Below, piece by piece: positions 38,141 to 53,232 of a DNA stretch of 64,000 bases; the first letter of the stretch is position 1, and each line of letters opens with the position of its first letter. Source of the DNA: Limanda limanda (Eukaryota > Chordata > Actinopteri > Pleuronectiformes > Pleuronectidae). The stretch lies in NCBI RefSeq assembly GCF_963576545.1, contig NC_083651.1, positions 23,362,248-23,426,247 on the forward strand, read 5' to 3'. Both the position numbers and the translations under genes were made by a program. The notes beneath the pieces were generated by a model. It did not search any database and was not told the origin of the DNA. It was given only the letters and a program-made list of their open reading frames with translations.

Positions 38141-38919
38141 CACATTCTATTAGCTGGATGAACTTAATTGCTTCCTGGGCCATATGTGAAAGACTAACAA
38201 GCGGACGTCCTCTGACCCATTACAGTTCCAACTTCTCAGTGTCCATATGCTGATTTGATTTTGGCCACTGCCACAACATTTACACTTATCACCACATAAT
38301 TGATGATACTTTTCATGAATCAACATTGTTCTAAAGTAAACAGAGACGCCAGATAATTTGTAAGAAAGTGGACCAGACACCTGAAGACACTCAACACAGC
38401 ATAGAAACTCTAAAGCCCCTAGTGTTCGTTGGTGTAATTGCATCGGCTCTGTGCGTAGGCTGCTTTTGTACTTTAGCTTTTGCTTCGACACAGAAGCACA
38501 ACTTGGGCTCTACTGTGATAAACGACCCTGTGACCTGACATAATGATGAGAAGCCAATTGTTTTTAAAATAATTAAAGTAGAACATGTGGACGGAAGTGA
38601 ATCACAGAATAGTGTCTGACAGTTTAAGTTTTATCGTCCGTTACGATAAGTGACACTTTAATGCAGTCAGTATAAAGGTCATTATTTTAGACACACACCC
38701 TCACAGTCGTTTTCCACAATAACTTTTTTTTAATACACGTCCTCTCATGTATACACACTCAGACACACACAAACCATGTCAGCTGTGAGTAATGTAAAAG
38801 TGATGTAATGGTTTTTGTGGTCGCCAGGGAAACGATCCTTGAAATTGCAAAAAAAAAATCCAAAATGAGCTCTGGAATGCAGCTATAAATATTGTAACAG
38901 TAAAGCATACGTTAAGTAA

Positions 38920-38920
<1 letters not shown>

Positions 38921-38993
<73 letters not shown>
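38921..38993. repeat. (TG)n microsatellite
   Basis: About 36 uninterrupted TG units. Confidence 0.97.
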
Positions 38994-38994
<1 letters not shown>

Positions 38995-39921
38995 TGTATA
39001 CAAGGTTTTGCTGCTGTGTGTGCGTCTTTCAGTGTCAAGGTACACCTATAAATACAGTAATGGCTCATCATAATTTTAACCACACAGCACCCTCACCACA
39101 AAAACTCATTACCTTTGCATCAAAATGTCCTTTTTATACAGGGAAAGCGATTTACTGTAAATTGGTTAAATGAAATAGCATTATTACCTGTGTATTATAT
39201 TTCCTTGTGAAATGAGGCTGTGCATCGGAGGTGTTTTAGAAGCTCGGAGGTGAAAAGGTAAATAGGTTTCACTGGATGCACACAGACAAACTGAGAGTGA
39301 AAGGGGTTTTCTGTGGTTAACAGAGTTTTGTTGTGTTATTTGTGTGAATAAGACAAACCTCTCTCTGTTAATCTGAACCCCTTTTGGTATCTTTCTTTTT
39401 GTCCTTAATGTTTCACCACAAAACATTCTGAAGGTTAAAAAAAACGCCAACATTTTTCAGGGTCAGAACCACTTATGTGTTTGTCAGGACTTTTAATTAA
39501 CCATAGGGGAGTTCACTTTCGCCAGTAAACAAGATACACAGAAGTCACAGTTGAGACACACAGCCAAGCTTCTACTCCAGTTGTAGGTACATCAGCTGTG
39601 GCTTGATTTGCTAACATTAGCTGTAGATAGAGAGTTTGTATTTTGCACAGCTGAAAAAGAGCCTCCCCCCTCAAGACTGTGCACATGATCTGTTTCTTTT
39701 TGGTTCAGTTCATCTCTTTCGTATTTTCAGATAGTGGGCAGATGATGAACTGGTGCTAGTGGTTCCTAAGAACCCACTGTATGTCTGCTGTAGGTGTTGG
39801 CTATGAGGTAAACTAGCATAGCACATCTTTCTGGCTTACAATAAATCCCTTCTACAAATCTACCAGAGTTTGAATAAAACAAGAGGATCATGTTGTAAAG
39901 TCATTTTACTATATATTGGCT

Positions 39922-40630
39922 AGGGACGGGAATCGGCAGGGACCTCCCGATACGATACTATCACGATACTAAGATGGCGATACGATATGTATTGCGATTT
40001 CTCTGGGTATTGCGATTCTGTAAGTATTGCGATTCGATATTACGATTTCCTGGGATTTCTTTTGGTTATTTTTTTTTTTTAAATACTGGACCATGGAAAA
40101 ATGTTGAATCATACCTTCAAATACAACACAGTCAAATTCATTTAGAGCTTTACAAGTTTTATTTCAAATATTAACATTAACTTAATGACTGCCGGGCAGC
40201 CAATAAAGAAAATAAATAAGATGTGCCCTATTATTGTATAGCCCCTGTCAACTACACACAAACTGACAGATTAAGAAATGTATGCCACTTAGGCTTCTTT
40301 TAAACAATAAATAAAAGGTAAATTAAATAGAATGAATAAAAGTTTACTTAAAATATAAACTTTGAAATAAACAAAAAGTAGGCTATTGTTGTTTGCATGT
40401 AGCCGATGCAAAGCTAGTGCTTGGGTATGTTTAGATTCTTGTGCAAAAACAAGAGCTGGTCAACATGCTCTGGGGTGATGTTGCTCCCCCAATATATCCC
40501 CCCGGTATAAACCAATAAATATGTATGTTTTTTTTTTTTTTTTTAAATCGATTTGGGAGGCAGCATGGCGATTTTAAATCGTCATTCACAAGAATCGCGA
40601 TTTGTAACAGAATCGATTTTTTTGGCACTA
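39922..40630. mobile_element. hAT-like dispersed repeat with cgatacgat/gcgattcg motifs
   Basis: The left end TAGGGACGGGAATCGG is followed by CCCGATACGATACTATCACG and repeated ATTGCGATTC motifs. The far end (40540-40625) again has AAATCGATTTGGG, CGATTTTAAATCG and AATCGCGATTTG. Elements starting TAGGGAYGGG with such cgata motifs are usual hAT-type repeats in fish. The right terminal repeat is missing, so the boundary is approximate. No transposase frame is present. Confidence 0.5.
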
Positions 40631-41296
40631 TTGTTTTTAATTCTTTTCTTTTTATACCATAACCATATTCATTAGTCAAGCTCAGGGTGAAACCAACACT
40701 GACTCAGGGCAGTCGCCTGAGAAACAGCTGGCACATATCAAATGATCCCATTGCAAAATGTAACTTCATCAAAATACTAGATTACAATTATCTCAGAAAA
40801 ACAGACCTCAGGGTGTCACGAACAGTGAGACTGGGAGACGCCTGAGGCACATGAAATTGTTTTCAAGGAAAATGAAACAGAAAATACAACTCAGCTCGGA
40901 CTTGATTCTCAGATTATGGCTGATTTCAAGAACTGAAAAGAGAGAAAGAAAACAACGTGTTAATAACACAAGTAACCTTGAATAACTTAACATTTAAAAG
41001 GTGTCGCTCTGTTAATGATATAACATTAATCAGGGAAAATATGACGCAAAGAGTTTAATATGAAACTTGAACATCATCAAAGCAGTTTAGCCAAGCGAGA
41101 TTATCATAGAACTCAAGAGAATACTAAAATTGTGTTGGGGGGGTTTGAGTCCACAAAACACTTTTGGAGTTTCAGATGTAAACAGCTTTTCAGCCAAATC
41201 CACAATAATTGAAGTAACTGGAAGTAAATCCTCAAATATAAAACATAACGTGCCTCCATTCTGCCCGTGTGTTGTCATCACTCCCGCATGAACAGG

Positions 41297-41316
41297 CAGG
41301 TGTTCCTAATAAAGTG
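41297..41316. repeat. Solo Tc1 terminal-repeat remnant
   Basis: CAGGTGTTCCTAATAAAGTG is the standard outer end of the Tc1 family also represented at 18540-19262. No transposase remains were recognised on either side. Confidence 0.6.
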
Positions 41317-41843
41317 AGCGTGTTTCCTCTTTAACCCACTAACACAGACACACACTGGTTTTTCACTCAAACGTTTTATTTCATCAGATTCAAAGAGGTT
41401 TTTACTTGCTACATCTTTCTTAATTGATGAGTTGTAATGTAGTGAGGCCAATGTTATTAAGCTGTGAGCTCATTTATTCATCAAACAACTTCTTTATATA
41501 GTATATTTTTATTTCACATTTGAATGTCTGTATTTCTGTGTTTGCACGTATTACTCTTCAGCAGTACTGTGCACCTATACTGGTTTGGTTTCCCGTTGCT
41601 ACCCACATCACTGGTGCTCTCCCCTTTGAAGAAGAGCTTAGAGAGAAATAAAAAGAGAGAAAGGGGAGCTGATAAATAAAAAGAGGGATGAGAGGGTGAG
41701 ATGTACTGAGAGGAAAGGTAATGCATATCCTGCTCTTTTGTTATTTCTCCTCTGTGTCTGTCCTTCATAGTGAGGATCAGTGAAGTGGCAGGTGGATAAA
41801 GAGAACACCTGCTCTCTTCATCTCCCCCTCTCTGTGTGTTTGG

Positions 41844-41849
<6 letters not shown>

Positions 41850-41919
<70 letters not shown>
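41850..41919. repeat. (TC)n microsatellite
   Basis: About 35 uninterrupted TC units; a polypurine/polypyrimidine tract. Confidence 0.97.
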
Positions 41920-41923
<4 letters not shown>

Positions 41924-43027
41924 CTTGTTCTCTCACATCACACTCCCTCACTTTTTTCTCAAGTCTCACCCATTTTGCCTCTCTCTCTATCCCCCCACTT
42001 AATTTTTTGCATTGATGCAGCCTGTCAAACATCTCACATAAAAAAGGGATATGCAAATGGATCTCAAGTGTGTGTGTGTGTGTGTGTTTTCTAGTGGGAG
42101 GGTTTGAGATCAGAGCCTTAGACTCAGGAAGGCATAGAGGGAGGGGTTGATGTTATTTTTCCTCTAATATTAGTGCTATTCATTCATTAGTCCAGTCTAA
42201 TTAATTCTGAACCACCTCCTCCCTTCATTTCACTTTCTTGCCTCCAGTTCTCTCTCGCCTCCTACCTTTTCCCCCTGGCTCTGCTTTCTTCCCTTTTTTC
42301 TTCTATTTTCTACCCCACTATGTTTTTTTTGGCCCCTTTTCTCTGTACACTTACACTATGCTAATTATAGCCACGCCAGCAGTATTGATCTGAAGATGGC
42401 ATTTGGTGAGCCAACCATCTTGATGTAGAATGAAAAATGTCAACACATGTTTGATGACTTGGCCAAGATCTCCAGAGAATGAAGCCTATTGACTGTGCTA
42501 ATCCCCTGAGGTGTTAAATCATTACTTCAGAGACTTCAGTAATCTCAAGTAGTTACTGCTAGTATACATGAGAAGATATACTGGATTTAGTGCACATTTT
42601 TCTTAAGATATTCAGAAAAGCAAGGCACTCACTGGACCTCAGCTCTATAACCGGAGTGTGATAATTTAGAAGTTCAGCTATTTAAGGTGGTGCCAGTCCA
42701 TTAAGAGATTTAACACTTAACAATCACATTTTAAAATCATGGTCAAGGGTGCCCACATCCAGCAGTTCAGTGTGTCCAAATACAATGACCTCTGTCTTGT
42801 TTTCATTTAGTTTGAGGACCTTTAGGTTCATCCATGATTTAATGTTGTTAATGCAATCAAGTAACGACTAATTTAAAAAATTTGAACACACAGAAAAAAT
42901 AAACAACTAAATCGAGTGTGAACAGGAAAGCACATATAAGTTATTGGTACATTCAGAGGATCCAACATTTGACAACATCATCCCTCCAGTGGTTGTGTAG
43001 TCCATTTCCTTGACGCGAGATCCCCCC

Positions 43028-43031
43028 AAAA
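43028..43031 (-). terminator. Pol III terminator of the tRNA-Glu gene
   Basis: TTTT on the - strand, closely downstream of the tRNA 3' end. Confidence 0.8.
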
Positions 43032-43036
43032 GACAA

Positions 43037-43108
43037 TTCCCATGCCGGGAGTCGAACCCGGGCCACCTGGGTGAAAACCAGGAATCCTAACCGCTAGACC
43101 ACATGGGA
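43037..43108 (-). tRNA. tRNA-Glu (anticodon TTC)
   Basis: The - strand gives a complete 72-nt cloverleaf. The acceptor stem is TCCCATG paired with CATGGGA, with discriminator A. The A box is TGGTCTAGCGG. The anticodon arm is CCTGG-TTTTCAC-CCAGG with anticodon TTC. The T arm carries the B box GGTTCGACTCC. There is no intron, and no CCA is encoded, as usual for eukaryotes. A TTTT Pol III terminator follows six bases after the gene (43031-43028). The last acceptor pair is G-C where the usual vertebrate gene has A-T, and both sides changed, so pairing is kept. It lies antisense in a pard3b intron and is the only tRNA seen in the window. Confidence 0.96.
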
Positions 43109-44911
43109 CAGTGACTTAATGATTTGAGTCTGCGTATTTATTAGCGCCTACTGTATCCTTTGATCTCTAAGTCCATCGATGCGGCTTTTATCCAGAACCC
43201 CAAAAAGGTTTGTTGTCTCTTTACACCTTTGTCTGGTTTACTAATCGCAGATCTATGATTGTGCAAACGAGCTGTCCCTATCTTCATCTGTCCTTTAGCC
43301 GATCATCTGCAGCTCCAAATCTGCTCGTCAAACCCATCAACGTCTGCTTGTTTTTCGTTTGCTAGCTACTTTATGCTAGACAATGGCAAGTGAAAAACAT
43401 GGGAGTAGTTCGGACATATGTGCCAGAACTGGTAACCAACTCCTAAAGGAAAAAGAAACAAATATTTCCCAATCCTTGGAGGTTTGGCAACAGTTGTCCT
43501 GTACTGAGGTTAGATTTATTCAAGCTTACGTAAGCTCAACTTGAGGTTGAAACTTGGCTGAGCGGTTACTGACCCCCGTCACAGAGTCAGTCGCTGATGG
43601 TCCACCAGCCCATCAATGCAGTGACCTACCAGGATTTGTCCCAGGTGGTCAGTCTGGCTAAGGTACAGGCAGGTGGCTAATTATCACGCATAACCCATTT
43701 ATCGGCATCTTTTTATCTCCCCAAGGATTCCATTCTTTTCTATATTTTTCCCTCCCTCTCTTTCGATATCTTCCCCTTCCTTTTCAGTCTCCCGCCTCCA
43801 TCCCTCTTCCCTCTGTCATTGACTTCCCCTCTGCCGTGCTCCCTTGTTTCGTACCGTGTAGATTAACTCAAATGTGCTCAATACCGATGAGGCGGCATCA
43901 GCTTTTATGTATGTGTTCGTGGTGGGGAAAGAGCAACAGTGACAAAGAGAGAGGCAGAAGTTGTTTATGCACTTTGTATCTCTCCCCTGTTACCACCCAC
44001 CATCATCAACCACCCTCTACGGAGTTTATCAGCATCTTCACTGCTATCAGTTCATGGATGTTCAGGGATAGATGGTCTGCAGAGAGCGGAGGGGAGACAA
44101 AACAGCAGACAGAGAGAGAGACAGAGGGAGAGAGGGAGAGAGAGGGTAGAACTAAAGAGCACAAAACTTAGTTCAGACAAACTCACTTAGAAAACACACA
44201 CACACACAGAGGGAGCAGAGAGAAGGTCAGGGGAGGATTAATGGCTGTGCTCTGATAGATAAACTAATCAAACAAACAAAGACACACATTAAAACACAGA
44301 CAGAATGCAAAGCAGACTCTCACTTTGAGAGATTCAAAGAGAGGAAGAAACCCATAGAGATGAATGGCACAAAAAAGTTTTGACAAACACACACACACAC
44401 ACAGAGCAGTCTGTAGTGGTGTGGACTTTGAATAGTGTTTGCATTCCCTTCTCTAAGGGCCGGGTTCACAGACATGGATTAAATCCTTTACAAAATATAT
44501 TTTTAGCACAATGAGTGTGTCCATGCAAATAATACATCAATTAAGGATAGCAGTTTTCAAAATTAAACTCAGGAGACACATTTTAATTAACGTTTTGTAT
44601 CAGTTGTTTGTATTTGTGTGACACCACACACTTTTCTCAACACTCTGTGATCAGACCTTCTTGTCTGAACCCTTCGTTTTTCCCCTGTTTGTCATGTTTT
44701 TTATTGTGTGCATGTGTGAACTATGAAGAATTAATCTGCTGTTTTTGCATCACAAGCCTTTGTTCTGTGTTCTCCGGGATAATATGTCACGCATTTGTCC
44801 CTGAATAGTTGATCATTCAGTATCTCTAAGAGCACACATTATTATTGACAGTGGTTGAATGGTTCCCGTAGGACATTGAAATACTGAAAGGGTAAATAAA
44901 ATAAAGGTTCA

Positions 44912-45045
44912 CTTGTTTTTTCAAGATATTTTAGGGCACTTTTAGGGTTTTATTGATACAACAGGGAAATGTAAAATGAGGAGAGAGATTGTGTAAGACA
45001 TGCAACAAGGGCCGGGTTGAAACCAAACCGTGTATGGACTCACTT
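44912..45045 (-). mobile_element. tRNA-derived SINE fragment (copy 2)
   Basis: On the - strand it reads gtttggtttcaacccggccc (a decayed box B region), gttgcatgtctta, a ctctctcc stretch, then tcaataaaaccctaaaagtg and ccctaaaatatcttgaaaaaa. This is the same order as the copy at 32926-33060, and more diverged. Confidence 0.58.
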
Positions 45046-45267
45046 TTCTCTCTCTTTGAGTGTCTGAATCCTGTATTTTAAACATCATATAAAAGTGTAT
45101 ACTGAATATATTTATATAATCAATTCACATGTCCAACATTTGATTTATTTATCTGGTTACTCTCAGTCAGTAGTGTGACAGACATGATATTTGATTATAC
45201 TAATATTAGATCTTACATTGTTTTTGTTTCCACTGATATGATTTTTCTGGTGTTTGTGTTTGTGTAG

Positions 45268-45351
45268 CCTGACCAGAATAGTGGAGATCCTGGGAGAGGA
45301 CAGTCCCCTGGGCATCCATGTGGTTCCTTACTGCTCATCACTCAGTGGACG
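45268..45351 (+). CDS. pard3b: pard3b exon: start of PDZ1
   Basis: This 84-nt exon has an acceptor of unusual composition (ggtgtttgtgtttgtgtag) and a GTGAGT donor. It encodes LTRIVEILGEDSPLGIHVVP followed by YCSSLSGR across the junction. SPLGIHVVP is the carboxylate-binding loop of Par3 PDZ1, where most PDZ domains have GLGF; family members have GPLGIHVVP, so glycine is replaced by serine here. The CSSLSGR stretch matches Par3B (FFSSLSGR) rather than Par3A (FSARGGR). The exon begins with the third base of a serine codon and ends with two bases of an arginine codon. PDZ1 of Par3 takes part in binding Par6 and junctional adhesion molecules in the family. Confidence 0.96.
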
Positions 45352-46667
<1,316 letters not shown>

Positions 46668-46793
46668 GTCTCTGGGTCTGTTCATCCGTGGAGTGGAGGA
46701 GGAGAGCCGCTCCAGAAAGGAGGGCTTGTTTCAAGAGGACGAGTGCATCGTCAAGATCAACAACAGCAGCCTCATGGACAAGACGTTTAGCCA
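46668..46793 (+). CDS. pard3b: pard3b exon: middle of PDZ1
   Basis: This 126-nt exon has a strong pyrimidine tract (ttttctctccctgttcttgcag) and a GTGAGT donor. It encodes LGLFIRGVEEESRSRKEGLF, then QEDECIVKINNSSLMDKTFSQ. This is nearly identical to vertebrate Par3B (LGLFIRGIEDNSRSKREGLF, ENECIVKINNVDLVDKTFAQ) and clearly different from Par3A ([20 protein letters not shown]), which makes it the best single exon for naming the paralogue. It supplies the second and third beta strands of PDZ1 and the turn where the usual GD of PDZ domains is replaced by ENE/EDE. Both ends are phase 2, so skipping would keep the frame but destroy PDZ1. Confidence 0.98.
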
Positions 46794-49700
46794 GTGAGTG
46801 CTTCAGCTTGTCTGGGTTCTGCCAAGGAGTTCAACCTACTCCTCTGTGATGAGTTCAGTAGCTCCAAAACCACATCCCTGGGACATCAGAGAAAAAAAAA
46901 AAATATGGCTGTCTATACAGTATTTCTAATGTTTCATATTACAACATAGAACTGGAAGTCTCACATTTTGTATTTCTAATAAAATTAATATATACAGCAG
47001 AGAGTTAGGGATGGCAGCTCTGTGAGTTTAGTGCGTAGACTTTATATAAAAATGGACGATATGACAGGTCCCAAAAGTCAAGCCAAAGCGTCTTGATGAT
47101 ATTCATTGAAAAGGAGCAGTTCTGAAAAAAACTATTTTTTTTTTAAATTTGTATTCTCAGTTTTACAAGTAGATGATTTTCTGCCATCACCTGTTGGCAT
47201 CAGGTGCAGCCGGCTTTCTTCTTCCTCTTCCCTGCTTTGGTATCATTCTCTGTGTTGTTGCTGCTGCACCATTCCATTGTCAGAGGGCTCACATCACAGT
47301 TTGTATTGCCATCCCAGAGAATGGCAGAAAACACACTTGGCAGATGTTTGGAGAGCATAGCTCCCAAAGTGCGTGTTTGTCTGTTAGCGCTGGTCTTTGT
47401 GCATCTGTGCGTTAAATCTCATTCCTCAAAGGGAAGATGTGTTGAAGATTTGTATGAGAACCATGTGTTTCTCACTGCAGTTTGCTTACTGTTGCTTTGA
47501 AGCACCTGAAACAGCATATATTAAGATGAGAGCATTTTAGGATGGATTATGATTGCGGAGCATTAAAATGACAAAGGACACACTTTAAAATTATTGCAGC
47601 AAATTACATGGACTGATGTGGATGTTATAATGATTACCACACTTTAGAAATTCTATATAGTCCCAAACAACAGTCCTCGTCCAGTATTCAGTGTGGTAAT
47701 GAGATTATATTTGAGGTGTTTTATGTTCTACTGTAGGTAAATGGATTATCACCGGAGGGGTTTGCACCTATTGTTCAATAACTGGTGTATCTTCACGCTT
47801 TTACAAACACACACACATACACACGCATCCTTTTGCCATTGTCCCACTTGGCAGCTGTATTGACAATAATTTTCTTTAACGCAAATGTGCTTGCACGTGT
47901 TGTCCAGCAAGAAACAATAATGATATCATTGGTGCACAATGGTCCCAGTACACATGCATCAACACACTCAGCTCTCATATCTAGTTTCATTGTGCTGTAT
48001 TGTGGTCTCAACACAATTAAAATCACTTGCAGTGTCATTCAGCAAGGTGTGACACAAGTGCTTGCTTAGACTGCTTAGTGTGTTTAAACAGTTTCAATAT
48101 GCAAATCCTGTCTGAGAAGACTGAAGTAGAGATGAACACCCCTCCTCAAACACATCCGTCTTACTTAGTGCTACTGCTGTCATGATATCCTGGAGAGAAA
48201 AACAGGACAATTCCAAAATGTTTTAATAAATTATTGATATTGTGTTTATAATTCACATATAATGATAATGTTTAAAAATACATCCAGCGCCCAGCGTCAC
48301 TTTGTTTGGAAATTAGCTCTTCTATGTATCCATGTTTATATGCTAACACGCGTTTTGCTCAGTACAGTTATAAAATGTGCATTTGTTATACTTAACGAAC
48401 ACTGAATATATGTATAATATATATTAGGGCTGGGCAAGTTAACTCGTTTTAATCGAGTTTACTCAAGTGATGAGTTAACTCGATTAATTATTTTATCTCG
48501 CATTAACTCAGGTTGGATTATTTATTGTTTTAGTGTGAAAGTCAGGCTTTTATTTTGTGAAAGTCTGTTGCTGACTGCTGCAGAACATGAAAAAAGAAAA
48601 TAATTGGCGGATAAACAATCGAGTTAACTCATCACTTGAGTTAACTCGATTAAAACGAGTTAACTTGCCCAGCCCTAATATATATGCTTTGTGCAAAGTA
48701 GGTTTCCTCTGATGATTCAGACAGAAACTTTCCCACAATGCCATTTTATCAGATTTATGTCCATGAGTCGTCTTCTTGTATTAATGTCAAACTTAGTCAA
48801 GTATTATTATTGCATTTCTAATCTAGTAAAATGAATCTGTCCTTCATGCATGACTTTCTAAACATAGTCTCTAGTTACGGAAACATTATGATCATTACAT
48901 GTAATAATAAGCTAGGCGGGAAACAATAGGGGTGTAATCCAATAGAATTTAAACAAACTGGATTTTCTCTGTCGGTTATCTGGGGTGAATGATGGTGTGT
49001 ACCCGTCCCTCCTGACACAATGGTCCCTCTAACTTACTTAGCATAATCTTATATAAACTAATTGTCTGCGAAATTATCTTTTTTATAGATCACAGGACTA
49101 AACTGGCCGGCTGCACAGGTGTCTTGGCTCTGTGTTGTATTACTTGTTCTGTCGTCTCCAGAGCTCAGTGAAGATACAAAAGCAAAAAGCCACCAAAATC
49201 ACTGACTACTGGAAAATGACATACAAACAAAAAGGAAGAAAGTAACGATACACAATATAATCCAGTTAAGATGATCTTGAAGTAGAGTTTTTTTAATACA
49301 ACTAGATTCATTTTTTAATTCTTGCGATTTTTAAGCCTGTGAAATATGATAGGTCACCACTACATGTACCTTCACCCCGTCCTGCGCTCTGATAGGCTGT
49401 AGTTATCACAGACTAAATATTGAGCCTGCTAGATATCTAGATGGAGTCTGTGACGGGTTCATGATGAAACGCCAGTTTGAGTCCAATCTGGGACATTTGT
49501 CAGCGACTTCCAAAACTCGACTGGAAAATGGGGCTAAACATCCCGTAGTGTGAACTCAGCGTAACAAAACATCATTAAGCCAGACAACAAATTAAACATC
49601 AACAACAAGCCAGATTTTAGTATGAGGTGAACGTGGGTCAGAGGGAGAAGTCTCTGGCTTCTTTCCTCCCGAACACATGTATTATTTCATTCAACTGCTA

Positions 49701-50284
49701 ATGGGATTATAACTTCTTTTAAAAAGTAGCACATTTCAGTCAGCAACATAAGTCCTGAGAACTTCTGATGATCATTTTTCATTACTTTTGACATTTAAGA
49801 GTCTAGAAAATCTGTTGATTTATTGAAAACAATCAACTGCCAATAAAGAAGAAACAATTGTTAGTCGTACCCATCTGTCTTAGAAATGACAATCATTTAG
49901 AATCAGTTCAGTAAAGACATAAAACATTAACCTAAAATATGCTGTGGTCTAATGCAATTTTGGAAAATTGATCAGCCCATTTATAATCATTAGCAATTAA
50001 CTGGAACTCTTTTAATTTGTCATCTGCAATCTGATGTATAGCATTATCTTTAATTATGATTTTTTCTTAATAGAGATATAGATCCATTGGTAATGACTTT
50101 GCTTGTCAGAGATTGATAACTATGTACTGTGTGCGCATAGTTTGTGAACGTGATTAATGCCATGATTAGTATAAGCGCTAAATGAGTATGGAGTACACAT
50201 ACCCTGCTTAAAACTACTCCAACTTGATTCTCTCCTTTCTCTCTCTCTCTTTTCTCTACATCCGCTGCTGCCTCCCCCTCCCAG
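46794..50284 (+). other. pard3b intron (3.5 kb)
   Basis: Contains the near-palindromic MITE at 48425-48677. The rest shows no gene; open frames around 47110-47500 match nothing I recognise. Confidence 0.85.
48417..48685. mobile_element. hAT-type MITE with 61-bp inverted ends
   Basis: The 253-bp element (48425-48677) starts TAGGGCTGGGCAAGTTAACTC and ends with its reverse complement. The arms match over about 61 bp with one mismatch (position 36 from the end). Within each arm GAGTTAACTCG, itself a palindrome, is repeated. Flanking ATATATAT (48417-48424 and 48678-48685) would be an 8-bp target duplication, though in AT-rich sequence this is weaker proof. No coding capacity. Confidence 0.88.
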
Positions 50285-50543
50285 GGCCCAGGAAGTCTTT
50301 CGCCAGGCGATGCGTTCCCAAGTCGTCCGCCTGGAAGTAGTTCCCTCCTCCAACAGGGAACGTTTTGAAAAGAGTCTGATTGGTCAGCTATTTGGCAACA
50401 GCACTGGTCCTGATCACAGCCCCAGAATCCCCAAGACCAAAGCACCGCCCCCCCCCATCAAAGCCAAACCTGTGTTTAAGCCTCCTGAGAGTCCAGCCAT
50501 GCGACTGGCAGAGGAAGCTGCTACTCTGGACTCTGCTGTCGGT
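50285..50543 (+). CDS. pard3b: pard3b exon: end of PDZ1 and proline-rich linker
   Basis: At 259 nt this is the largest exon. It has a strong acceptor (gctgcctccccctcccag) and the consensus donor GTAAGT. It opens AQEVFRQAMRSQVVRLEVVP, the last helix and strand of PDZ1 (family: AQDVFRQAMKSPSVLLHVLP), then NRERFEKSLIGQLFGN, which matches the Par3B-specific NREQYEKSVIGSLNIFGN. A proline/lysine linker follows (KTKAPPPPIKAKPVFKPP), of the type found in Par3B (KTKVPPP), then PESPAMRLAEEAATLDSAVG. The linker between PDZ1 and PDZ2 is expected to be disordered. Starts after two bases of a glutamine codon; ends phase 0. The C8-9 run at about 50448 encodes the prolines and is a slippage-prone spot. Confidence 0.97.
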
Positions 50544-51355
50544 GTAAGTTGCTCTTCGGTGTGAATTCACTCTCCCATGTATTTCCAACAAAAAACTGAA
50601 TTTAAGTTCTACCTTTATGTCTTTTGTGCTAAATGCATCATCAAACATTCTTCCTTCCTCCTATTAAGGTTGTTCATCTGAAATTTGAATATAAAGACCC
50701 TATACTTGAGGATCTATATAAGAGTGCATGTATTTGTAGTTGATCTATGACACATGTACTCTATCAGGGTGTTACATATGTTGAAACACTATGAATCCCT
50801 CCTCATCTTTTCTTCCTTCAATTGATTCAAATCTTTTTGCTGGAGCCGTAAAGTCTTTCTCATTCAAACACATGTAATCGTGGCGTCAGCATCACCATGG
50901 TGACACACGGCTGACATTTGAGAAACAGCTGGCAAAGAGGCGACAGTTACTTAGCAACAGTTAATTATCCTCTTGTTTTATTTTAAAGAAGCAGGTTTTT
51001 CTTTGACTTTTTATTTCCAATGCAGATGTGGGAGCTCTGATTCTTAAACATTCGGTTGGGCTCCACATTATTTGTTAGTGTGTGGTGCTTCCATATGCAG
51101 TTGAAACACTACATTGAATTTATGTTATACTTCCTATTCACTTTTAATCATTGTAATTGGATAATTTTTTTACACAGTTCAATATTAATACATTTTTAAT
51201 CAACAATCTCCCACAATGCCTTCAATGACAAAAGAGAATAAAAAAAACATAAAATCAAAATGATACTGTACAGACATTTTTTCTGTGTGTATATGTGTGT
51301 TAATGCATTTTACTTTTGCAAAATGTACTTGAATGACATATTTGTTCCACCCTAG
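50544..51355 (+). other. pard3b intron (812 bp)
   Basis: Nothing recognised inside. Confidence 0.85.
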
Positions 51356-51464
51356 ACCCCCAAAGGGAGGAGCGAGAGCCCCCTTCTCAAGAAAAGCCCT
51401 GCTCTCTCCAGCCTGGTGGCCAATAAGAGAGGAGGACGAAGATTGAGGATCGACTTAAAGAAAG
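51356..51464 (+). CDS. pard3b: pard3b exon: linker into PDZ2
   Basis: This 109-nt exon has the acceptor tttgttccaccctag and the donor GTGAGA. It encodes TPKGRSESPLLKKSPALSSL followed by VANKRGGRRLRIDLKKG. The ending matches the start of PDZ2 in both Par3 paralogues (KKIKIDLKKG in Par3B, KRLNIQLKKG in Par3A). The SESP and KSPALSS motifs give serine-proline sites in a basic linker. Mammalian Par3B has SPSLSPLMGFGSNKNAKKIKI here, so length and serine content agree while sequence varies. Starts phase 0, ends with the first base of a glycine codon. Confidence 0.95.

Positions 51465-53232
<1,768 letters not shown>

Larger units (their letters stand above)
36772..45267 (+). other. pard3b intron (8.5 kb)
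   Basis: Holds three microsatellites, a MITE fragment at 38043-38140, an hAT-like repeat at 39922-40630, a lone Tc1 end at 41297-41316, an antisense tRNA-Glu at 43037-43108 and a SINE at 44912-45045. 41.9-43.0 and 43.1-44.9 kb show nothing else I can name. Confidence 0.8.

Noticed and set aside
41514..42056. 180-codon open frame on the - strand, the longest in the window
   Set aside because: Its middle is poly-(ER) from the TC microsatellite at 41850-41919; the flanks match nothing and show no splice or start logic.
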